DNA of 64,000 nt. Origin: Lacihabitans sp. CCS-44. GTDB taxonomy: Bacteria > Bacteroidota > Bacteroidia > Cytophagales > Spirosomataceae. This document shows positions 16,876-27,707 of this stretch, one piece after another; position 1 is the stretch's first letter, and every line of letters starts with the position of its first letter. Below the pieces are notes generated by a model, which was not told the DNA's origin, searched no databases, and was given only the letters and a program-made list of their open reading frames with translations. The translations under genes and the position numbers were made by a program. Location of the stretch: the NCBI RefSeq assembly GCF_024343735.1, contig NZ_RJUE01000006.1, positions 1 through 64,000 of the forward strand. Direction: 5' to 3'.

Positions 16876-18738
16876 TTAATCTAAAACAAATTCTTCTTTC
16901 CAATTATCTGTGCCTTGCCATTCAGGTTGGTTTTTCTTGCTGAATAAGAAATTACCCACTACCAAATAGTCCATTTCCGTTCTCATAAAGCACCTGTAAG
17001 CATCGTTTGGTGTCATTACGATAGGTTCACCTCTTACGTTGAATGAGGTATTTACTACAACACCCATACCTGTAAGTTTCTTGAATTCCTCAATCATTTT
17101 ATAATAACGAGGATTGGTTTCGCTATGCACAGTCTGAATTCTAGCTGAGAAGTCAATATGTGTAATTGAAGGCAATTCCGAACGTAAATGATACAATTTA
17201 TCTCTCAAATTCATGTCGTCGTATCCTTCTGGCAAAGTCTTCTTGATGGCATCAGCTACAGGATGTACCAATAACATATAAGGCGAAATACCATCATAAT
17301 CAAAAAACTGACTTACATCTTCGGCCAAAACTGAAGGTGCAAACGGCCTGAATGATTCTCTATATTTGATTTTCAGGTTAAGTTTCTTCTGCATTTCAGC
17401 ACTTCTTGGATCACCCAAAATACTTCTTGCTCCCAAGGCTCTTGGACCAAACTCCATTTTGCCTTGTACCCAACCTATTACGTTTTCCTGTGAAATCAAT
17501 TTGGCCGTTTCGGCTGCCAGTTCGTCAAAATTTTCAAAATATTGATAATTGGCCTTGTATTTTTTGGACATCAACTCTACTTCCAAATCAGAAATGGTGG
17601 GTCCCAAATACGAGCCTTTCATGGCATCCATCTTATAATCTATCACACGCTCTTGCTTGAAATAGATATAATTCACAGCCAAAGCAGCACCCAAGGCACC
17701 GCCCGCATCACCAGCAGCAGGCTGAATGAATACGTTTTTGAAAACACCTGATTTTTGAAGTTTGCCGTTTGAAACACAATTAAGTGCTACTCCGCCTGCC
17801 AAACATATATTTTCTGATCCAGTAAGTCTTTTTGCTTCTTGAGCCATCAAAACCACTACATCTTCGGTAATTTGCTGAATCGCAAGACCCAGATTACAGT
17901 GGTGTTGTTCCAATTCGTCCTCTGGCTTTCTGGTTTTGAATCCAAACAGAGCTTCCCATTTAGACTCATTCACCATTTTCAATCCTGTAGCGTAGTCGAA
18001 GAAATCTTGATTCAACCAAACCGAGCCATCGTCTTTAACACTGATTAAATCCTTCTTGATAATATCTACATACTTTGCGATATCAGGCGAAAGCGGATTT
18101 CCGTAAGGAGCCAAACCCATGAGTTTGTATTCACCAGAATTCACTCTAAAGCCCAAAAAGTAAGTAAATGCGGAATATAGAAGTCCAAGAGAATGCGGGA
18201 AACGCATCTCTTTTAATATCTTAATTTGACCCTTTTGTCCATGACAAATAGAAACCGTGGCCCACTCTCCTACTCCATCTACCGTAAGAATCGCAGAATC
18301 TTCATAAGGCGAAGGATAATAAGCACTGGCTGCATGCGAAAGGTGGTGTTCAGGAAAAAGAAGTTTCGTTTTCTTCTTATCGTAAGTTCCAATCTGCTCC
18401 AATTCCTCATGAATGAGTCTTTTCAGGAACATTTTTTCCTTTATCCAAACCGGAATTGAGGTTATGAACGAACGCAAACCTTTCGGTGCAAAAGCGTAGT
18501 AAGTTTCTAATAGTCTCTCGAATTTCAACAGAGGCTTGTCATAAAATACGATGGCGTCTAGGTCTTTCAACTCTAAACCACTGTATTCAAGGCAAAATTT
18601 GATAGCATTTGAAGGAAAACCAGGATCGTGTTTTTTTCTAGTAAACCTTTCCTCTTGTGCTGCGGCAATTATTTTACCATCCTGAATTATAGAAGCTGCT
18701 GAATCGTGGTAAAACGCAGAAATGCCAAGAATATTCAT
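16876..18738 (-). CDS. Carbamoyltransferase (NodU/CmcH/SxtI family)
   Basis: A 620-residue two-domain enzyme. The N-terminal Kae1-like (ASKHA) domain, about residues 1-360, begins MNILGISAFYHDSAAS and holds the metal-binding histidines in HHLSHAASAYY (131-141). The C-terminal YrdC-like domain (about 390-600) contains GPRALGARSILGDPR and NTSFNVRGEPIV. The family uses ATP and carbamoyl phosphate to carbamoylate a hydroxyl of a sugar, antibiotic or other small molecule. The next two genes on the strand, a DUF5989 peptide and an SxtJ-like protein, both membrane-bound, suggest the reaction happens at the inner membrane on a lipid-linked or exported acceptor (inference). No antibiotic, nodulation or toxin genes are near. 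Key motifs are intact. Confidence 0.92.
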   Translation of the reverse strand: MNILGISAFYHDSAASIIQDGKIIAAAQEERFTRKKHDPGFPSNAIKFCLEYSGLELKDLDAIVFYDKPLLKFERLLETYYAFAPKGLRSFITSIPVWIKEKMFLKRLIHEELEQIGTYDKKKTKLLFPEHHLSHAASAYYPSPYEDSAILTVDGVGEWATVSICHGQKGQIKILKEMRFPHSLGLLYSAFTYFLGFRVNSGEYKLMGLAPYGNPLSPDIAKYVDIIKKDLISVKDDGSVWLNQDFFDYATGLKMVNESKWEALFGFKTRKPEDELEQHHCNLGLAIQQITEDVVVLMAQEAKRLTGSENICLAGGVALNCVSNGKLQKSGVFKNVFIQPAAGDAGGALGAALAVNYIYFKQERVIDYKMDAMKGSYLGPTISDLEVELMSKKYKANYQYFENFDELAAETAKLISQENVIGWVQGKMEFGPRALGARSILGDPRSAEMQKKLNLKIKYRESFRPFAPSVLAEDVSQFFDYDGISPYMLLVHPVADAIKKTLPEGYDDMNLRDKLYHLRSELPSITHIDFSARIQTVHSETNPRYYKMIEEFKKLTGMGVVVNTSFNVRGEPIVMTPNDAYRCFMRTEMDYLVVGNFLFSKKNQPEWQGTDNWKEEFVLD

Positions 18739-18911
18739 TCTAAATTATGGTCTGTTATATAATATACTGCAAATTACGCCATTATTGACTAATAAAAAAA
18801 ATTTGGGCCAAGCTCAACAGGGATTTGATTTTACGGAAAATAGATTTCTGATTAAATTTCTATTAATTTGTCTTTTTATTATATTTCAAAAATCTCATTT
18901 CTCAAGAAAAA

Positions 18912-20312
18912 ATGTCACTAAAGTTCGTCTTTTCATTAAATATTAAGTCTTTATCCTCTAAAGTTATTGTTTTATTGATACTTACTTCTGGCAGTTCTAT
19001 TGGCCAAAATATAGAAAAATGGGTCACCAAATTGGACAAAAGTAAGCTTTTGGAAAAGCAAAAACAGACTTTGGCTTTTTCAAAAAACCACGAAAACTTA
19101 CCGACCATTTTTGTGGACGATTCCAAAAATTTTCAGACCATGGACGGTTTTGGCTATACCCTAACGAGCGGAAGTGCCACTTTAATAAACCAACTCAGCA
19201 ACAAAAAACAATTGCTTGACGAACTATTTGGGAATGCCGAAAACAGTATCGGTGTAAATTACCTTCGTGTGAGTGTGGGTGCATCTGATTTGAGTGACCA
19301 TGCCTACAGTTATTCTGAAAGCAAAGATTTGAGTTTGAAGAATTTTTCTCTCAAAGAAGACGAAAAGGATTTGATACCAGTTTTGAAGGAAATCATAAAA
19401 ATAAACCCAAAAATAAAAATATTGGCCTCGCCATGGAGTCCGCCAACATGGATGAAAAGTAATAACAATTCAATGGGCGGTAGTCTTTTGCCAGAATATT
19501 ATCAAGTTTATGCCAATTATTTGGTGAAATACATCAAAGAAATGAAAAAACATGGCATTGTGATTGATGCCATGACCATTCAGAATGAGCCTCTTCACCC
19601 CGGAAACAACCCGAGTCTTTTGATGTTGCCCAACGAACAAGCAAATTTTATTAAAAACAACCTTGGTCCAACATTCTTTAAAAATGGTATTAAGACCAAA
19701 ATCATCATTTATGACCACAATGCCGACCGACCTGATTATCCCATTTCGATTTTGAATGATCCAGCGGCAAGGAAATTTATTGATGGTTCGGCTTTTCATT
19801 TATACGGTGGCAGTGTGGAGAATATCAGAGAAGTGCATGAAGCTCATCCAGACAAAAACCTCTATTTCACCGAGCAATGGATTGGACATCCTTCAAACTT
19901 TGGGGGTGATTTGGCTTGGCATGTTAAAAACTTGATCATCGGAGCCACGAGAAATTGGTGTAAAACGGTATTGGAATGGAACTTGGCCATTGACCCACAA
20001 ATGAATCCACATACCGAGGGCGGTTGCACGGCATGTTTGGGAGCCATCACCATCGACAAAGGCAAGATTGAGCGAAACGCCGCTTATTACATCATTGGCC
20101 ATGCCTCCAAATTTGTACCCACTAACTCCAAAAGAATTGCATCAAATACAGTTCTGAACCTAAGCAACGTAGCCTTCAAAACACCTGCAGGCAAAACCGT
20201 TTTGATTGTCATCAATGATTCAGACAAAAGTGTTGAGTTCTTGATTAGCTCAAAAGGGAAACAAGCGAAAGAAACAATTGAGGCAGGGAGTGTGGTTAGT
20301 TATGTTTGGTGA
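18912..20312 (+). CDS. Glycoside hydrolase family 30 (glucosylceramidase-like)
   Basis: A 466-residue exported glycosidase with an N-terminal signal sequence (hydrophobic segment about 17-31). The (beta/alpha)8 barrel spans about residues 75-400, starting with the family hallmark QTMDGFGYTLTSGSA. The retaining pair is Glu226 (TIQNEPLH, acid/base) and Glu321 (LYFTEQWIG, nucleophile). A small beta domain at about 400-466 completes the GH30 fold. Likely activities are beta-glucosidase, beta-1,6-glucanase or glucosylceramidase; the subfamily cannot be fixed from motifs alone. It is divergent from the carbamoyltransferase and stands alone, with no SusCD pair next to it. No clear terminator follows. 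Confidence 0.87.
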   Translation: MSLKFVFSLNIKSLSSKVIVLLILTSGSSIGQNIEKWVTKLDKSKLLEKQKQTLAFSKNHENLPTIFVDDSKNFQTMDGFGYTLTSGSATLINQLSNKKQLLDELFGNAENSIGVNYLRVSVGASDLSDHAYSYSESKDLSLKNFSLKEDEKDLIPVLKEIIKINPKIKILASPWSPPTWMKSNNNSMGGSLLPEYYQVYANYLVKYIKEMKKHGIVIDAMTIQNEPLHPGNNPSLLMLPNEQANFIKNNLGPTFFKNGIKTKIIIYDHNADRPDYPISILNDPAARKFIDGSAFHLYGGSVENIREVHEAHPDKNLYFTEQWIGHPSNFGGDLAWHVKNLIIGATRNWCKTVLEWNLAIDPQMNPHTEGGCTACLGAITIDKGKIERNAAYYIIGHASKFVPTNSKRIASNTVLNLSNVAFKTPAGKTVLIVINDSDKSVEFLISSKGKQAKETIEAGSVVSYVW

Positions 20313-20677
20313 GGGGATAAATGAGGAGATAAATGAATTAGAATCTTTCGTATTTCAGATTCTTAGGTCAAAAAACTTAAAAGAAACGCGTATTCCAATA
20401 TCAGTAATCCGTTACAATGTAGAGTTCCTAACATGAGACCCAGCTAGGACTCATTACGAAACCAATATGTGGTGAATAATTACCTTATTCATTGAATTTT
20501 TGCAGAGAATAAGACTTGAATTCTAAAAATGAAAATTTCAGTCTTAAATAACTAAGATCGATTTTAAAACCAACAAAAAAAATTAGCCTCAATCAATGAT
20601 CGAGGCTAATCCAGCTATCGAGTGAATCTATACTACTTATTACTTATCTTTAAATGAGATTGTTACAAAAAGCAATC
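20313..20677. other. Intergenic region after the GH30 gene
   Basis: 365 bases without a credible gene. It contains a weak inverted repeat AGAATCT/AGATTCT (20340-20363) that might end the GH30 message, about 200 bases with no recognisable signal, and at its right end the terminator of the opposing LysM gene. No tRNA or repeat found. Confidence 0.5.
20573..20610 (-). terminator. Intrinsic terminator of the LysM protein gene
   Basis: ATTAGCCTC (20582-20590) pairs with GAGGCTAAT (20602-20610); on the minus strand the stem is followed by a run of eight U. It lies about 68 bases past the stop codon of the LysM gene. Confidence 0.85.
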
Positions 20678-22486
20678 TCAATATTTTCTTACTATTATTT
20701 TATCTCCAACCTCTATAATGTTGTTGTTGAGGTTATTGAGCTTATACAATTGATTTACAGTCACTTTATAGTTTACTGAAATCCGATACAAGGTCTCGCC
20801 TTTCTTAACTTCATGCACCAAATATCCCTTTTCATAATTCTTTGGAATATCTATGGTTTCCATTAGCTCCTCAGAAAAAGGCTTTTCAGAGCTCACTTTT
20901 GTGGTTGGCACTTCTCTGACTACCGTCGTTTGTTCATCTGGAACCACCTTGCTTTTTGGTACAATAGTAGTTTCTTCAAAGGGCACTACTTGATTTTTGG
21001 TCAATACCTCAGATTTAAAAACTTCTTTAGGCTTAGTTTCAACCAAGACCTCTGCCTTCTTGGGCTCCAAAACTGGCTTTTGTTCCACCAATTCCTCTTC
21101 TTTTTTGGTCTCCACATATTGAGAAATCAACTCATCGTCAAATTTCAATCTTTCAGGTTTTTCATCCTTATTTTCCAACGGAAACTCAATGTATTCAATC
21201 GGTTTACTTTTCGGACGAGTGGCTTGCATCCAAACGACCCTGCCTCTTTGCAACCTAGCAATTGTTTCCATTCTGTTGTATTTCAGCAACTTAGAGAGTC
21301 TCACACCATATTGTTGCGAAATATCCCAAAGCGTTTCGTCATTTTTTACAATGTGATGAGGAATGGCCGCCTTATCGTTCTTCGATTCGATATAATACAC
21401 TTGCCCAATCTGCAAAAAGTCTTTGTCGGTCATCTCGTTGAACTCCAAAAACTGCTTATTGCTGATATTGGCTTTGTAGGCAAGATTTACAAAATCGTCG
21501 CACATTTCTGCCTGAATACCTTTGAGATTGTTGCTGGTGTAAAACATTCCACCAAAACCTTTGCTCAATTCGGGCGTAGGTTTGAGTACTGGAAAACCCA
21601 AATCCATGTTTTGATTTCCGACATTCCTCGACATCTCGTCTAGCATCCTGATCTCGCTGTATTTGTTGCTTGGGATATATACCAAAATATTGGCATCGCC
21701 CTCCGGAACTCTGTTGGTCTTCAACCACAAGTTACTCTTTAACAACTCTTTCGGATCAATTTTCAAGTCAGCAGCTATAAGATTAAGAGACTTACCAGCA
21801 GCGTTTTTGTATTCATATACAATACTTTGCACTGGAATCTTAAAACTGTTAAACTCCGACTCCATCACCAATTTAAAGGCCAAAAACTGTATCAAAGAAC
21901 TATATGAAGGCGAATCGAGGACAATATAATTACCCGACCACTTTCTGTTTGTTTCCAAGAATTTTAAAACTTCTCGGCTTGCAATATGAGCAAAAAGCGT
22001 TTTTCCCCAGTTTTCGTAAAGAACTTGATTCCGCTTTAAGCACACCATGGCACCTTTTGTGGCCATCAATAAATGCTTACGCTCGTCTATTTTATCGTCG
22101 ATAATCAAATCGACATCTTTTGCTTTTTCTATATCCAAACACCAAAAAACTCCTTGTTCTAAAGCAACGGTCGAACTCAGGCTTTTTTGGAACTTGTTAT
22201 AAATACTCAAGTACTTAAAATCAGCCGGCACGTTGGCGTTTTCAACTATGCTTTCTATGGATGGAATCACCAATGAAAGTTTACTTAAATATTCTTTTTT
22301 GAGTTCGGAGTTTCGTGAAATTGCAGCTACTTCTTGCGACAATAAATACCTTGTGACATCGTTCAACTGAAAAGTTACGTCAGCAAACTTTATTTCATAA
22401 GGGACTTTACTTTCTCGTGTAGTGTTGGTCTGAGCCAAAGCCACAGAGAAAGTAAAGAACATAAAAAGAAGCAAACTTCTTTTCAT
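20678..22486 (-). CDS. Exported LysM protein with degenerate MltD-type transglycosylase domain
   Basis: Taken from the ATG at 22486 because residues 1-18 (MKRSLLLFMFFTFSVALA) are then a good signal peptide; the frame stays open to an ATG at 22561. The 602-residue product resembles the MltD lytic transglycosylase layout, but the catalytic core is broken. Its VPADFKYLSIYNKF (86-99) aligns with the PxELKYLALVESG block, with Asn97 where the catalytic Glu should be; the GLWQFM motif has become GVFWCL and the AAYNSG block FAHIAS. The DERxxxxxATxxA helix is retained (IDERKHLLMATKGA, 133-146). LysM domains follow at about 388-435 and 558-602 (KGETLYRISVNYKV), with a Glu/Lys/Pro/Val-rich linker between. 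It should bind peptidoglycan in the periplasm without cutting it. Strong promoter and terminator; monocistronic. Confidence 0.82.
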   Translation of the reverse strand: MKRSLLLFMFFTFSVALAQTNTTRESKVPYEIKFADVTFQLNDVTRYLLSQEVAAISRNSELKKEYLSKLSLVIPSIESIVENANVPADFKYLSIYNKFQKSLSSTVALEQGVFWCLDIEKAKDVDLIIDDKIDERKHLLMATKGAMVCLKRNQVLYENWGKTLFAHIASREVLKFLETNRKWSGNYIVLDSPSYSSLIQFLAFKLVMESEFNSFKIPVQSIVYEYKNAAGKSLNLIAADLKIDPKELLKSNLWLKTNRVPEGDANILVYIPSNKYSEIRMLDEMSRNVGNQNMDLGFPVLKPTPELSKGFGGMFYTSNNLKGIQAEMCDDFVNLAYKANISNKQFLEFNEMTDKDFLQIGQVYYIESKNDKAAIPHHIVKNDETLWDISQQYGVRLSKLLKYNRMETIARLQRGRVVWMQATRPKSKPIEYIEFPLENKDEKPERLKFDDELISQYVETKKEEELVEQKPVLEPKKAEVLVETKPKEVFKSEVLTKNQVVPFEETTIVPKSKVVPDEQTTVVREVPTTKVSSEKPFSEELMETIDIPKNYEKGYLVHEVKKGETLYRISVNYKVTVNQLYKLNNLNNNIIEVGDKIIVRKY

Positions 22487-22586
22487 TACCTTAAATGATA
22501 TGTTAAAGAAGGCACGTAAGTTCATTTTAGATTGATTCACTCTTTTAATTTTAGTATACAATTATACCTATTTTTAAAAGATGAAT

Positions 22587-22618
22587 CAAATTTAATTTAT
22601 TGAATTTATACTTCCAAA
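22587..22618 (-). promoter_or_regulatory. Bacteroidota-type promoter for the LysM protein gene
   Basis: On the minus strand, -33 box TTTG (22618-22615), 20-base spacer and perfect -7 box TAAATTTG (22594-22587). Transcription would begin near 22580, upstream of both possible start codons. Confidence 0.55.
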
Positions 22619-22676
22619 TAAATAACCAAAATTTTTTAAAATTTTTATTTTTTCAGTAATAATTGAAACTTTAATA

Positions 22677-24354
<1,678 letters not shown>

Positions 24355-24380
24355 TTATTTTCTTTGGTAATATTTTTAAT

Positions 24381-25139
24381 TTAAAGTAAAAACTTTTGGA
24401 ATTTATGAGGTGTACCCATAAATACATTAAAGTCTACATCGGCTTTGATGCCTGGTACTTTACCAGTAGCAGAATGCTGCCAAAGGATAAGATTTTTACA
24501 ATCGAAATTATTTAGATTTTCGGAAGAATAGTCTGAAATCCAGATTGGATATTCATCCAATTTTCCTTTTATATATTCTCTAAAAATAGGTTTGTTGGTA
24601 TAAATTATTGGTTTTACACCTAGGTATTTTTCAACAGTTTCCAGCCAAATCTTTACATTGTTGCTCAGAGCTTTTCTTTCTGCTCTAGTCCGTCCATTTT
24701 TTTCAAAATCCAATACCGGCACAAAGTCACCTTTCTCGTGCTTGGCATTTATAATAAAATTGAGGGCTTGTAATTTAGGATCGGTGTAGGGCGTATAAAA
24801 ATGATATGCTCCTCGGACAAAACCAGCGTTTTTTGCGGAAGCCCAATTGGTCTCAAAATTGGCATCTACCAAGTCTGTTCCTTCTGTGGCTTTGATGATT
24901 ATGAATTTGATAAGATTGTTTTCTAATCTATCATCGTTGATTTTTTTCCAATCTATCAGGCCGTTGTGCCTTGAGATATCTATTCCATGAATCTGGTATT
25001 TGATTGGAATCTCAACTCCGTATTCCTTGTCATACTCCCAGCCTTGTCCATCACTGACAAAGTTTGGATACATAACAATCAAACCAATGATTGTACATAT
25101 ATACCAATATCGCCAAGTATGTTTTAATGTTTTGAACAT
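24381..25139 (-). CDS. GH25 family lysozyme (muramidase)
   Basis: A 252-residue protein with an N-terminal membrane anchor or uncleaved signal (about residues 10-27) and a GH25 domain (about 48-245). Active-site residues are visible: Asp54 in HGIDISRHNG, and Asp144/Glu146 in PVLDFEK. GH25 enzymes hydrolyse the MurNAc-GlcNAc bond of peptidoglycan. With a single N-terminal helix the catalytic domain should sit in the periplasm, where it may take part in wall turnover. A TAACTTTG box (minus strand, 25170-25163) lies 24 bases upstream of the start and could be its -7 element, though no -33 box was seen. Neighbour pgi downstream is metabolically unrelated. Confidence 0.85.
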   Translation of the reverse strand: MFKTLKHTWRYWYICTIIGLIVMYPNFVSDGQGWEYDKEYGVEIPIKYQIHGIDISRHNGLIDWKKINDDRLENNLIKFIIIKATEGTDLVDANFETNWASAKNAGFVRGAYHFYTPYTDPKLQALNFIINAKHEKGDFVPVLDFEKNGRTRAERKALSNNVKIWLETVEKYLGVKPIIYTNKPIFREYIKGKLDEYPIWISDYSSENLNNFDCKNLILWQHSATGKVPGIKADVDFNVFMGTPHKFQKFLL

Positions 25140-25194
25140 GTAGAGTAAGGCTCGATTCAGAACAAAGTTACAAAAAGAATATGTAATTGAGCAT

Positions 25195-25222
25195 AAAAAA
25201 AGCCAGCAAGCTGGCTTTTTTT
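25195..25222 (-). terminator. Intrinsic terminator of the desaturase gene
   Basis: GCCAG (25202-25206), loop CAAG, CTGGC (25211-25215), flanked by A-run and T-run. It touches the desaturase stop codon and would terminate on either strand. Confidence 0.85.
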
Positions 25223-25974
25223 TACATATAATTGAGGTCGTTGTTGGGCTTAAGCTTGATGAGCTTGAGCTTATCTAGTATCTTAATTATGGGATAAGTC
25301 GGATCAAATTCGTGCCATTTTACTCCGAAGTTGGCTCTACCGCCAAACTTGTGGTGATTGTTGTGGTACGATTCGCCCATCATCAAAACATCCACTGGCA
25401 AAAGATTTTTAGCTGTATCGTCTACGTCGTAATTTCTATAACCATACTTGTGAGCAAACCAATTGATGATAACTCCATGAACTGGGCCCATCAAAAAATG
25501 GATGGGTAACAATAAAAACACCCAATAGCTCTCTGCAAAGTAAAAGTAGAATAAAGTGTAAGCTACACCCCAACCGATTCTTGAAACCCAAGTGTCAGCC
25601 AATTTTTCCATAAACTCCCAATGAGGTACGTTCTTTTTAAATTTTGCTTCTATGGTATCTACTTTATGAACAATTTCTTGGTAATAATTTTTTGTTTTCC
25701 ACATCATATCAAACAAGTTTTTGGAGAAACTTGGAGAATGTGGATCCTGCTCAGTGTCGGCAAACGCATGGTGAAGCCTATGCATAACTCCGTAAGCATA
25801 AGGACTTAAAAAAGAAGAACCTTGAAAAATGAATGTCAACCAATAGAAGAGTTTTTCCATGCGAGGACTCATCGTGAACATTTTGTGTGCTGCATACCTA
25901 TGCAAGAAAAAAGTTTGTGCAAAAAGCGATAGGTACCAATGAGAAATAAAGAAAATTAAAATAGCCATCAACAA
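25222..25974 (-). CDS. Membrane fatty acid (acyl-CoA) desaturase
   Basis: A 250-residue integral membrane di-iron desaturase. The three histidine boxes are present: HRYAAH (25-30), HRLHH (65-69) and ESYHNNHH (about 206-213), with four hydrophobic segments between. It is shorter than most delta-9 acyl-CoA desaturases but has the full metal-ligand set. It introduces a double bond into an acyl chain of membrane lipids, using O2 and an electron donor, and so adjusts fluidity. Alone in its transcription unit. A palindrome TGACA-AA-TGTCA lies about 50 bases upstream of the start and could be an operator. Confidence 0.85.
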   Translation of the reverse strand: MLMAILIFFISHWYLSLFAQTFFLHRYAAHKMFTMSPRMEKLFYWLTFIFQGSSFLSPYAYGVMHRLHHAFADTEQDPHSPSFSKNLFDMMWKTKNYYQEIVHKVDTIEAKFKKNVPHWEFMEKLADTWVSRIGWGVAYTLFYFYFAESYWVFLLLPIHFLMGPVHGVIINWFAHKYGYRNYDVDDTAKNLLPVDVLMMGESYHNNHHKFGGRANFGVKWHEFDPTYPIIKILDKLKLIKLKPNNDLNYM

Positions 25975-26024
25975 TTATATTAAATTAAAACACAAAAATA
26001 CTTTTACTCAAATACTTTAAAAAA

Positions 26025-26036
26025 TGACAAATGTCA
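26025..26036. promoter_or_regulatory. Possible operator palindrome upstream of the desaturase gene
   Basis: TGACA-AA-TGTCA, 5-bp arms, centred about 57 bases upstream of the desaturase start and just downstream of the prfC stop. The form suits a dimeric regulator, but one short palindrome in AT-rich DNA is weak evidence. Confidence 0.25.
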
Positions 26037-26043
26037 CATTTGA

Positions 26044-27636
26044 TTAAGAATTGCCAACTTTAAACTCCGATGTTGTATGAAACTCAATCTCAGGGTTATT
26101 TTCCTTGTTCATTCTTAAAATCCAGTCCGTTTCTGCCAAGAAAACAGGGTTATCGTCTTTGTCCAAAGCTATATAGTTCGACTTCAAACGCATAAATTCA
26201 TTCAACTTTTCATTGTCGTCACTCGTAATCCAGCAGGCTTTGGAATAAGGCTTACCCTCAAAACGACAAGATGCACCGTATTCGTGTAACAACCTATGCT
26301 GAATAACCTCAAACTGAAGTTCACCCACAGTCCCGATGATTTTCCTGTTGCCTGGTTGCATGGTAAACAACTGTGCAACACCTTCTTCTGCCAATTGAGA
26401 AACACCTTTCTCCAACTGCTTCGATTTCATAGGATCGGTATTGATTACCTCTCTGAACAATTCTGGTGAGAAGCTCGGAATACCTGTAAAATACAACACT
26501 TCACCTTCTGTAAGCGTATCGCCTATCTTAAAGTTCCCAGTATCATAAAGTCCGACGACATCACCAGGAAATCCCTCGTCCACCACGTTCTTTGAGTCCG
26601 CCATAAACATGTAAGGATTTGAAAATCTCACATCCTTGCCCAATCTCACGTGCTTGTAAAATTTCCCTCTTTCAAATTTCCCAGAACAAATCCTCAAAAA
26701 AGCAATTCTGTCTCTGTGCCTAGGATCAATGTTGGCATGTATTTTAAACACAAAACCCGTGAATTTGTTTTCAGTTGGCTCCACCAATCTTACGCTGGTA
26801 TTTCTTGAAATAGGCTCTGGGCTTATTTTGCAGAATGAATCCAAAAGCTCTTTAATGCCAAAACTATTTACCGCACTCCCAAAAAACACGGGAGCAATTC
26901 TTCCCGCCAAATAGTCGGCTTCGTTGAAATCATCATAAATGGTTTCAATCATTTCCACATCTTCTCTAAGCTGAGCTGCGTCTTTTGGACCCACACTTGA
27001 ATCAAGTTCGGGCGAATCAAGAGCTATTTCTTTTACTTCATCTTCAAGTTTGGTCTTGTTTATTTTGAAGTAATTCATTTGATTTTCTAGCAAATGGTAC
27101 ACGCCCTTAAAATCAGAACCCATGTTTACGGGCCATGTGATAGGGCGTACTTTTATAGAAAGTTTCTGTTCCAATTCGTCCAAAAGATCGAATGGATCTT
27201 TTCCTTCACGGTCCATTTTATTTATAAAAACGATCACGGGTGTGTCTCTCATTCGGCAAACTTCCATCAATCTTTCGGTTTGTTCCTCCACGCCTTTTAC
27301 GCAGTCAATCACCAAAATAACACTATCCACAGCCGTGAGCGTTCTATAAGTATCCTCAGCAAAATCCTTGTGACCAGGCGTATCCAAAATATTGATTTTG
27401 CGACCGCCATACTCAAAGGTCATCACCGATGTAGCCACCGAGATACCTCTTTGTTTCTCGATTTCCATAAAATCGGAAGTGGCAGTTTTCTTGATTTTGT
27501 TAGATTTTACCGCACCAGCCGTTTGTATAGCTCCACCAAACAACAAAAGTTTCTCTGTGAGGGTGGTTTTTCCGGCATCGGGGTGAGAAATTATGGCGAA
27601 AGTCCTTCTCTTTTTTAACTCTGAAATAAATGACAC
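26044..27636 (-). CDS. prfC: Peptide chain release factor 3 (RF3)
   Basis: A 530-residue translational GTPase that recycles RF1/RF2 after termination. The GTPase domain starts with P-loop [15 protein letters not shown] (about 18-32), then the [10 protein letters not shown] switch I region, [14 protein letters not shown] (G3) and NKMD (G4). Domains II and III follow, with [10 protein letters not shown] and the RF3-type ending [18 protein letters not shown]. Length and domain order are those of PrfC rather than EF-G. Separated by 71 bases from the helicase gene upstream on the same strand. Confidence 0.95.
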   Translation of the reverse strand: MSFISELKKRRTFAIISHPDAGKTTLTEKLLLFGGAIQTAGAVKSNKIKKTATSDFMEIEKQRGISVATSVMTFEYGGRKINILDTPGHKDFAEDTYRTLTAVDSVILVIDCVKGVEEQTERLMEVCRMRDTPVIVFINKMDREGKDPFDLLDELEQKLSIKVRPITWPVNMGSDFKGVYHLLENQMNYFKINKTKLEDEVKEIALDSPELDSSVGPKDAAQLREDVEMIETIYDDFNEADYLAGRIAPVFFGSAVNSFGIKELLDSFCKISPEPISRNTSVRLVEPTENKFTGFVFKIHANIDPRHRDRIAFLRICSGKFERGKFYKHVRLGKDVRFSNPYMFMADSKNVVDEGFPGDVVGLYDTGNFKIGDTLTEGEVLYFTGIPSFSPELFREVINTDPMKSKQLEKGVSQLAEEGVAQLFTMQPGNRKIIGTVGELQFEVIQHRLLHEYGASCRFEGKPYSKACWITSDDNEKLNEFMRLKSNYIALDKDDNPVFLAETDWILRMNKENNPEIEFHTTSEFKVGNS

Positions 27637-27707
27637 TTATTATCTATTTTGTAAATTCTCTGCAATTTACGAAGATAATATTTTGAAAAAACACAATTTC
27701 TTTAATT

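Noticed and set aside
16280-18738. Saxitoxin or other toxin biosynthesis
   Set aside because: The carbamoyltransferase trio resembles sxtI/K/J, but no polyketide synthase, amidinotransferase or tailoring gene is present; the trio is widespread outside toxin producers.
20930-21643. 237-residue frame antisense to the LysM gene
   Set aside because: Lies wholly within a gene with clear domains; Phe/Leu-rich shadow without a start context.
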